NCBI RefSeq assembly: GCF_905163445.1
Contig: NC_053191.1
Span: 5,580,001-5,644,000 of the forward strand
Direction: 5' to 3'
Length of the DNA stretch: 64,000 nucleotides
DNA from: Pararge aegeria
Lineage: Eukaryota > Arthropoda > Insecta > Lepidoptera > Nymphalidae
The notes under the pieces were generated by a model. That model was given only the letters and a program-made list of their open reading frames with translations. It had not been told where the DNA came from and ran no database searches. Below, in pieces: positions 58,201-64,000 of the stretch. The position numbers and the translations under genes were made by a program. Each line of letters starts with the position of its first letter. Position 1 is the stretch's first letter.

Positions 58201-60341
58201 CCACATCAAAAAACAAGATCAAACGCAGACGAAGTCGCGGGCAACAGCTAGTTATATACTATATGAAAGACCCTCAAGTTGCGATAACGAGTAGGCACAA
58301 GTTTCCTAGGATTCCATTATTGAATATTTCGGTAGCAGTAGGTAGAGTGTTTTGTGACAGGGCTCGTTCGGGGGAGGTACAGGTCCACCAAAGCAATCCC
58401 TTCAAAGTTCCGGTCCAAAGGGCTTTTTTGCCGGTGTAATCACAGGCACGTGAGGCTGAACACCTTCGCCTAAGGATGATGGACACAGAGTGTCACGTTG
58501 CAGAACGTGTTCCTTGCATGCCCTAATAATTGTTTCCCCTTTTTTTGCATAGTTCAATGAAAATTATTTTTCTCTTAACACCAGGGGGCATATGTTTTGT
58601 CCGTTAATTATGACTATATAAAAGATATAAATACAACGTGTAAATGAAAACTGAAACAATTTTAGGTACATTATGTACTATCTCTGAGACTTATCTGTGA
58701 AACCGAAAACCTAATAGTTTTCGAGTAAACCAATGCGATAGTTTCTACTGAAATAAATCAGATACAGCCCTAACATAGCATGCAAAATTAAAATCATGTG
58801 ACTCCTGTCACTTTATTAGGTACGCGTCGCGTAGCGTAGGTACTATGCGCGTGTCGGTCTTTTATCTTCAATAGGGTTGTCATAAGTAAACACTTTGTAT
58901 GTTTTGAATTGGTTTGTATAGAAAACCGATTGATTTATGATTTTCAGGTTAAGTCATTAATGCACGTGGAAGGCAATCTCCTTGTACAGACTCAAATAGA
59001 AGATAACGGCAGAAAATCAAAACATATAAGAGAATTTACCGACAAATCACTGATCGTGGTAAGAATGAACTTTAATCGCATAAAGATTATCTAAGTATTC
59101 ACGCAAACAGTACAGGCAATAATATTATAATTAAAAACAAGTTAAGAAATCAGTGAATCCATGATACTATTTTATACTCAACAACTTAAAATTAAGAAAT
59201 TGAGGAATAATTTATCATCGTGAACATCAGATCTGCAAACGGCCTTCTTGGTAACTGTCTCGTTAGTAGCAGTTGTAGTTAGCATGTTTAACAACGAATC
59301 GCGTGGCCCCAGGTTTGAATCATAGGTACGCCAAAGTTGTTAGGTGTAGTCAAGAATTCTCAGTACTAACCCGGAGTTACGAAATAGTAAGCAAGTTCTG
59401 CCGTCGGACCCATCACTAATTTTAAGTAAGCAGTTGAGACGCGGCGGTGTGGCTCTTAGTTTATCTGATCCATCTACAGCCATTTTTGTGTTCGAGCTTT
59501 TATCGCATTAACTATTTAATATATATTTCAATACATATTTCCAGTCTCTGCAAGAGTGTTGACATTTGAGTTTCACTGGATACCATGAACGTAGTGTTGG
59601 CATATCGGAGTCGGTTTCGGATCTCCGATACTGATAATATCATTCCAATCTTAGAGCAGAATGTACCTTCTAACTATAAGCGTTAAAAATCAACGGGGAG
59701 ACTAAGCAACCCAGTGCTACACCTTTTGCAAATGAGACATGTGACGACGTGATTTGATTCACCTTCACTGTGTTGCTTTGGTAGAGAGTGCAATAATGCA
59801 TTACATTAATTGAAAGTATTAATATTCATTGCAATACTTTTAATTATTAATTTAAAGTATATTATAGTCCAGGGCTCCTCAACCTTTGCGCCGCGGCACC
59901 GGGGTTTTGTGGAGAGTACAGAGGCGCACGCTGCAAAGCGCTCCTTCTGTATTTCAAAAAAATTATAAATATTTTTTGTTTTGATAGCCTTTGTTCAACG
60001 GTGTCACGGCTGGTCCCAAAATTTGAAAAATTGTGCGAAAATCACCAAGCACAGCCAACCCTTTGTTGGGGTAGAATTACTTTACTTTATTCTCTGTTAA
60101 AATGTATTATTTGTGATGTTTTTTTTTATTTTTTGATCCTATCGGCCTATCGATTTCAACGAGCTAGGTTAGAGTGCGGACTAGCTAGTGTAAAATGTCT
60201 TAACTTGTAAGTGCGCCGCTGGCGCAATAAGGTTGGGAACCCCTGATATAGTCACTGCAAATGTTTAACTTTCTGTTTCAGACAACAACAGCTGAAGGTT
60301 GGGATGGAAAATGTGTAAGGATATACGAATTAGTAGAATAA
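52236..60341 (+). CDS. Intracellular lipid-binding protein (FABP/CRABP family), 137 aa
   Basis: Small cytosolic beta-barrel carrier of fatty acids, retinoids or similar lipids. Four exons join in frame: 52236-52308, 57157-57326, 58948-59058 and 60282-60341 (TAA). They encode 24, 57, 37 and 19 residues, close to the exon sizes of FABP genes in animals. It starts MEKYLGKKYKLKTSDNFEEY, the usual family opening (GKKYKL...NFEEYL), continues VGLLSRKL (helix-turn-helix lid), then LDEEFNENRPDGIK and KSLMHVEGNLLVQTQ, and ends WDGKCVRIYELVE. Arg131-x-Tyr133 is the conserved carboxylate-binding pair of the family. At 137 aa it is slightly longer than the usual 130-135. Splice sites are GT-AG (G|GTGAGC, K|GTGCGA, V|GTAAGA). 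Introns of 4.8, 1.6 and 1.2 kb are full of transposons. Opposite strand to the adenylating enzymes and 12 kb from them. Confidence 0.92.
52985..53165 (-). mobile_element. Helitron-like interspersed repeat
   Basis: CCGAAAAATTCATTCAAATC then GGTCCAGCCGTTTAGGAGGA and GACATACACACGCACAC: a common lepidopteran repeat phrase set. Intron 1 of the lipid-binding protein gene. Confidence 0.5.
53275..53460 (+). mobile_element. Helitron-like 5' part
   Basis: ATGCTAATATTATAATTGTG, GAGTGTCTGTTTGTTTGTTA, GAAATTTGGCACACATGTAG and GGATAATATTTATCCCGG. No CTAG terminus found. Intron 1 of the lipid-binding protein gene. Confidence 0.5.
54057..54376 (+). mobile_element. MITE with CAACGTGTA ends, copy 2
   Basis: ACAACGTGTAGCCGAATCAC start; interior GACAGCCCTATTGAAG, AACTACGCTACGCAACG and GAGACTGTACATAATGTACC; end CGGTTTTCACGTTATATATT. 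TATA flanks both sides, which may be target sequence. Intron 1 of the lipid-binding protein gene. Confidence 0.75.
55380..55717 (+). mobile_element. Helitron with 3' hairpin
   Basis: Ends with the hairpin AGCCCGGCGAAGCGGGCT at 55690-55707, then GGGTACGCTAG (CTAG 55714-55717) and T. A GC-rich hairpin about 10 bases before CTAG is the textbook Helitron 3' end. The left limit is a guess from TCAATGAAACTTTCAGGGAA. Intron 1 of the lipid-binding protein gene. Confidence 0.65.
55775..56130. repeat. Dispersed repeat, partner of 43917-44200
   Basis: AAAGTAGCCTACGAGAGACT start, CACAACGATTCTAAAGAAGT end. Contains a tandem-like pair of CTGTCTCATTC / CACTCTGTCC segments. Intron 1 of the lipid-binding protein gene. 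Confidence 0.6.
56969..57110 (-). mobile_element. SINE family 1 tail fragment plus foldback-family scrap
   Basis: 56969-57064 is a 5'-truncated SINE tail (ACATCGCCATCTAGCCCTAA, TTTA units). 57065-57110 (GGGGAGTTAATTGTCTCCTT then ACCATGCTAGCCGTGCTGGG) is foldback-family vocabulary. It ends 46 bases before exon 2 of the lipid-binding protein gene. Confidence 0.65.
57852..58251 (+). mobile_element. Non-autonomous Helitron, reference copy
   Basis: Begins CCCTACTAATATTATAAATG, has AATTTGTTACGCTTTCACGC and ACATTAAGCTCGGTTCCTTT inside, and ends GCAGACGAAGTCGCGGGCAA then CAGCTAG (58248-58251) before T. 400 bases, no coding. Intron 2 of the lipid-binding protein gene. Confidence 0.85.
58345..58530. 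repeat. LINE 3'-type dispersed repeat
   Basis: GGTGTAATCACAGGCACGTG, AACACCTTCGCCTAAGGATG and CCTTGCATGCCCTAATAATT match 45840, 47560 and (inverted) 62610. Intron 2 of the lipid-binding protein gene. Confidence 0.5.
58631..58893 (-). mobile_element. MITE with CAACGTGTAA ends, copy 3 (truncated)
   Basis: Minus-strand relative of 46024 and 54057: ACAACGTGTAAATGAAAACT end, GGTACATTATGTACTATCTC, GCGTAGCGTAGGTACTATGC, CTTCAATAGGGTTGTCATAA. The other end is lost. It stops 54 bases before exon 3 of the lipid-binding protein gene. Confidence 0.7.
59530..59800 (-). pseudogene. RTE-type reverse transcriptase fragment
   Basis: Minus-strand translation reads SFAKGVALGCLVSPLIFNAY (RT domain, usual wording RGVRQGC.LSP..FN) and further on RLRYANTTFMVSSETQMSTL, which stands where the catalytic YADD box belongs. 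The Asp pair is replaced, so it is inactive. Not an exon. Intron 3 of the lipid-binding protein gene. Confidence 0.75.
59870..60245. mobile_element. hAT-like MITE with 8-bp target duplication
   Basis: Ends CAGGGCTCCTCAACCTTTGC and ...GCAATAAGGTTGGGAACCCCTG are terminal inverted repeats starting CAGGG. Flanks are TTATAGTC (59862-59869) and ATATAGTC (60246-60253), 7 of 8 identical, the target-site length of hAT elements. 376 bases, no transposase. It ends 36 bases before exon 4 of the lipid-binding protein gene. Confidence 0.85.
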
Positions 60342-60495
60342 TTTAATAATATAAATAACTTATTGTATTAATGTTAATTAAGGAAATTATTTCTTTAGTT
60401 TTGTTTGAGTAAAGCATATTGTTTTTATAATTATATACTTCTTTTTTTTCTTTAAGCAGTAAACCCTGCCAGTAGTCGCAACCCAGTAGTCGAAA

Positions 60496-60627
60496 ACCCT
60501 GTGCACGCACAGGGTATGCATAAAGCAGGTACATGGCACAAAATGGAAAAATTCCCCTCCAATACGAGTTATGTAAACTAATTTGGGTATGCAGTGCTTT
60601 TGCGCATGTATGAAGTGCACGCCACTG
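60496..60627. mobile_element. MITE (GTGCACGCCACTG end), truncated
   Basis: Right end GAAGTGCACGCCACTG matches 12570 and 33563; the left end begins inside (CCCTGTGCACGCACAGGGTA) and lacks CAGTGGCGTGC. TCCAATACGAGTTATGTAAA is the shared interior. Confidence 0.6.
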
Positions 60628-60751
60628 GGGATAAGCGTACCCTCCTTCCTCCTTAAATCAAAGTTCATTTGAAAGAAACATCACTTTCATTATTATAAAT
60701 CTACTTACCTATCTCTTTTGCAATTAATAAAATTAAAAATTAAATATAAAT

Positions 60752-60840
60752 TTGAAGCGGTGATAACCCAGTAGGCCTTCGACTTCACAAACCGGACCGA
60801 GTTCGAATCCCAGCACGCACCGCTAGCTTTTCTAAGTTAC
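60752..60840 (+). mobile_element. SINE family 2
   Basis: GAAGCGGTGATAACCCAGTA, GACCGAGTTCGAATCCCAGC and CTAGCTTTTCTAAGTTAC; tRNA-like boxes spaced as in the other copies. Confidence 0.7.
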
Positions 60841-60842
60841 CC

Positions 60843-61062
60843 CACAGCTAGTTTTCTCCCACAGCTTTATCAACTCTCAGAGCACTGGCGCACAAGTGTA
60901 AATAATATCAAAATAATATATGTGTAATAATAAACGGGGGTAAACTTCTTATCCTTTTTCCCGTGCTTTAGCAGGTGGAAACTATAATTATATCCCTTGT
61001 CAGGGGATATAATCGGAGGATATATATATATTTTTTTATGAATTTAATATGCATATAAAAGT
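60843..61062. repeat. Foldback-family copy
   Basis: CTCCCACAGCTTTATCAACT then CTCAGAGCACTGGCG is nearly identical to 31862, followed by AATAAACGGGGGTAAACTTC and TATATCCCTTGTCAGGGGAT. A separate SINE-like insertion follows. Confidence 0.6.
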
Positions 61063-61155
61063 TTTCGGAACCGATAGGATTTCAACCTGCGACTATCAAT
61101 CTGCGACAATCGCGACCTGAGCACTTTCTCCAATTAAACTACGGCTCTCCTATCG
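61063..61155 (-). mobile_element. tRNA-like SINE head, fourth type
   Basis: On the minus strand: GAGAGCCGTAGTTTAATTGG (A-box like), AGGTTGAAATCCTATCGG (B-box like), then TTCCGAAAAC. The spacing suits a Pol III head. It sits within the foldback copy and partly inside the tandem duplication. Confidence 0.45.
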
Positions 61156-61506
61156 TCAATGCCGAAATTAGTATATGCCTTGATATAATTTTTGTCTCCT
61201 GCCTGTGCTAGCCCTGCAGATGTTTAAAAAAATAATTGTATACAGATCTATCTCATAGAACGAGAAAATGGTAGACATGCGGCATTAATAAAAAACCGAA
61301 ATACCTATTATGATACGACCTGAGCACTTTCTCCAATTAAACTACGGCTCTCCTATCGTCAATGCCGAAATTAGTATATGCCTTGATATAATTTTTGTCT
61401 CCTGCCTGTGCTAGCCCTGCAGATGTTTAAAAAAATAATTGTATACAGATCTATCTCATAGAACGAGAAAATGGTAGACATGCGGCATGAATAAAAAACC
61501 GAAATA
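61113..61506 (+). repeat. 203-bp tandem duplication, almost perfect
   Basis: Unit 1 starts CGACCTGAGCACTTTCTCCA at 61113, unit 2 at 61316. Over the 190 or so bases shared, only one mismatch was found (GCGGCATTAAT against GCGGCATGAAT). Contains TATATGCCTTGATATAATTT and CCTGTGCTAGCCCTGCAG. Confidence 0.9.
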
Positions 61507-61839
61507 CGTAAGTAAGTGATGAAATATAAATGAATCATTTTGAACCTTATCTGGCATATAAGCGTGACTAAGGCATGTCATATCTATATTACAAGTAATT
61601 TATACATAGATATACGTATACCTAAAGAGTATAACATTAAAGTGTAAATCGTTGCACTAAATTGATAAATTTACAGGGAGTGCTACCTACTTGATACGGT
61701 CTGCCCGAATGATAACAACTCCGGTCGCCTATCGGTCATCTATACTAATCCGTACTAATATTTTAAATGTCCAAGTGTATCTGTATGTTTGTTACATATA
61801 TTTCTCTATATTCTACCACCGCACTGCTCTTGATGAATT

Positions 61840-62140
61840 GCTAGCTATCATTATGGACAAGGGATACTTTTTATTCCGGGGAAATACGCGGGAAAAATTT
61901 CAGTGGGAAACAAAAATAAGCCTTGATATGCAAGGTTTAAATCTAGATCGACTATGGAAAAATTTGATGGAGAGTGAGAGAGAAGAGTGCCTGCATCCAG
62001 AAGATATTATCTGCATTCTCACTTACCTCGGTCACGTGTCCACGCGAAAAGACGTGTCCATTGAGCGTCTTGTGGTTGAATGGAAAGTGGAAGGTACAGT
62101 TAAGACCGCAATCAATGCTCCTCTACATGAATGCACATGA
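61840..62140 (+). pseudogene. RTE-type LINE remnant
   Basis: Translation shows YLGHVSTRKDVSIERLVVEW then KVEGT, homologous to the ...GHITRRGNESIEKLIVVGNVEGK stretch at 14730 in the minus-strand RTE copy. CIQKILSAF, the preceding segment, is in another frame. Strongly decayed. Confidence 0.65.
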
Positions 62141-62230
62141 AAGGCAACCGTTATAATAATACAACCGCAAAAAGTAATAATTGCCGGACCAAGCCAATGG
62201 CCCACCTGATTGTACGTGGAATTTGCCTAT

Positions 62231-62405
62231 AATGAACATGTTTGTTTTTCAGTGTCTGGGTGTTTATCTGTATATTATAAGTAATTATATGTATTATATT
62301 CATAAAAATATTCAACAGCTATCTTAGTACCCATAACACAAGCTGCGCTTACTTTGGGGCTAGATGGCGATGTGTGTATTGTCGTAGTATATTTATTTTA
62401 TTTAT
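62231..62405 (+). mobile_element. SINE family 1, 5'-truncated
   Basis: TTTTTCAGTGTCTGGGTGTT, AACACAAGCTGCGCTTACTT and TAGATGGCGATGTGTGTATT with TTTA tail. Confidence 0.85.
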
Positions 62406-62609
62406 TCTATCGGCTGATTGTAGATGATAAATAAAAATAAAAAAAAAACTAATGACAAACAAGACAATGCTTCTAGTAACGCCTAATCAAAGAAGATTCT
62501 TAGTCATACATTTACCTTTCACCAAAATTTACACTAGATTACCTAACCATATAACCTAACTTGTCTATGGATTCTTGCCAAAAGTTTTTTTATTATAGTT
62601 ATTAATCGA

Positions 62610-62790
62610 TGGACAAAGCACGTGGCCCACCTGATGGTAAGTGGAAACACATCGCTTATAAACAGAGCGACACTTCACAGGTATGCAAAGAGCACGTCCC
62701 GCAACATGCTCCTCTGTGTCCATCAATTTGCGCGTAGGTTTTAAGCCTTGTGTGCCTGTATTTACACCGGCATCCGCACCCTTAAGACCA
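62610..62790. repeat. LINE 3'-type dispersed repeat (inverted copy)
   Basis: GTGGCCCACCTGATGGTAAG then TGG, TATGCAAAGAGCACGTCCCG, CTCTGTGTCCATCAATTTGC and TGTGCCTGTATTTACACCGG match 58345 in reverse. Confidence 0.55.
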
Positions 62791-62954
62791 GAAAACAGCA
62801 TAACAATGCTGCTTAGCTCCAGAAATAAACATGGCGATAGTACGCTTAGTCATAAGAAGCGTTACTACTTCAATCGCGTATTCAGATTGTGAAGCAAGCC
62901 TCAACACCCAAATGACGACCACGACCAGTCTGACTCAACTAAAATGACTAAGAA

Positions 62955-63350
62955 AAAGCTTTATTGATTTATACTCTTTATACTTGTTCACCACAAATAG
63001 GAAAAAAAAAACAATGGACACAAAACAAATATACTTAAAAAGTAGGATACAAAGGGCTTAGTAGCGATCTCTTCCAGGCAACCTTAGAATTAGGAAAACT
63101 AAGGGAAACCGATTGGTGGGGTGTATTATTATTATATACATACTTACGAATAATTACGCACTAATACTTATCAAGATTACACACATAAAATACTAATAAT
63201 AATAAATATAAAAAATAATAAACTAATATATACTAAAACATACGATACATACTTAAATATGAGTAAGAGTTAATCACTGTCGTCTTATTGCTCAAGATAA
63301 TGGGCTTTAACAGCATTTTTGAATATGTCAAGCTTGCATCCTGGAGGCAT
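62955..63350 (-). mobile_element. CR1-like LINE 3' end
   Basis: AAAGCTTTATTGATTTATAC tail, then GGGCTTAGTAGCGATCTCTT then CCAGGCAACC, then a long AT-rich UTR and a coding-like end at 63290-63350 (ATGGGCTTTAACAGCATTTT). Confidence 0.6.
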
Positions 63351-63828
63351 ACAATACTTTTATTTAAAAAAAAACATACAGTTACTTGGGGATTATTGAA
63401 AAACTGAAAATCGCAGGGATAGTCTCGGTACGTAATATCTATAGTATTTTATTATCGTTACGTTATCATTATATGAGGCGCCGCCATTATCCAACTGCAA
63501 TAAAACTTAAATTCCTAGGGCTCTAAAGTGAAAATGATATTAAAAAAAAAGTTTTATATTAGTTCGACGATAAGATTAAGATTGAATTTGACTGCAATGA
63601 CCTGGATATGGCAAAGTCAAAATTACCTTATTGCTTGGTTTTAATCTGGATGATAAAAGTCTGAAGGTGAACCCTGCTAGAATAATCTCCTAATATAGGA
63701 TCAATGGACTCGGAAACTGATCAATCCATCGATCCCACTGCCCTGTCTCTTCTCGTTATGGGGTCATTTTTTAAATGATGTAATGTCATCATGATGATGA
63801 TCATTCAAAATTTTTTTTAATATATTTT
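63351..63828. other. Unassigned terminal stretch
   Basis: Nothing recognised apart from an ATGATG-type run near 63788-63802. Confidence 0.4.
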
Positions 63829-64000
63829 TTAATATACTACGACAATACACACACCGCCATCTAGCCCCAAATTAAGCGTAGCTTGTGTGTATTTATTCAA
63901 TAAATAAATACTGATAAAATACATATAAACACCCAGACACTGAAAAACATTCCTGTTCATTACACAAACATCTTCCAGTTGTGGGAATCGAACCCACGGC
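63829..64000 (-). mobile_element. SINE family 1, cut by the window end
   Basis: TACTACGACAATACACACAC tail to GGGAATCGAACCCACGGC, the complement of the B box. The A-box head lies outside the window. The body has a deletion after GCTTGTGTG. Confidence 0.85.

Noticed and set aside
1..64000. A previously undescribed multi-gene defence, symbiosis or biosynthetic system
   Set aside because: Apart from transposon fragments only two gene families are present, both well known. A metabolic link between them is possible but the sequence does not show it.

Overview
This window reads as nuclear DNA of a lepidopteran insect, most likely a butterfly. Genes are split into short exons with GT-AG introns, most of the space is AT-rich, and the sequence is packed with repeats typical of Lepidoptera: tRNA-headed SINEs, Helitrons ending in CTAG, RTE, CR1 and Jockey-like LINE remnants, mariner, and hAT-like and foldback MITEs. 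No bacterial features, CRISPR array or genuine stand-alone tRNA/rRNA gene was seen. The species call is inference from repeat style and gene content.

Left and centre (1-40067, minus strand): a head-to-tail array of four ANL-superfamily adenylating enzymes of the acyl-CoA synthetase / 4-coumarate-CoA ligase / luciferin-4-monooxygenase-like type. In transcription order these are gene D (40067-35076, intact, 547 aa), gene C (31144-26312, one-base frameshift in exon 5 and a GC donor), gene B (17698-5285, intact, 550 aa) and gene A (893 to beyond the window start, only exon 1 and part of exon 2 present). B, C and D share the same 11-exon layout with matching intron phases. By sequence they form two pairs, A/B and C/D. 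None of the three visible C-termini carries a peroxisomal SKL-type signal. I reconstructed exons by hand from splice sites, reading frame and alignment between copies.

Right (52236-60341, plus strand): one intact four-exon intracellular lipid-binding protein gene (FABP/CRABP family, 137 aa) with the classic iLBP exon layout and the C-terminal Arg-x-Tyr ligand motif. It carries fatty acids or related lipids in the cytosol. The adenylating enzymes would activate carboxylic-acid substrates, so both gene types plausibly serve lipid handling, but a joint role is inference.

The rest (894-5284, 17699-26311, 31145-35075, 40068-52235, 60342-64000 and the introns) is dominated by mobile-element debris. 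Notable items are a nested foldback element at 32619-33002, a MITE interrupted by a SINE at 33563-34006, a hAT-like MITE with near-perfect 8-bp target duplication at 59870-60245, a decayed mariner at 42310-43090, at least three RTE-type fragments, and a 203-bp tandem duplication at 61113-61506 with one mismatch. The most informative observations are the decaying gene C, the likely conversion patch between C and D, and the LINE/SINE pair sharing a 3' tail. I found no convincing novel multi-gene system.
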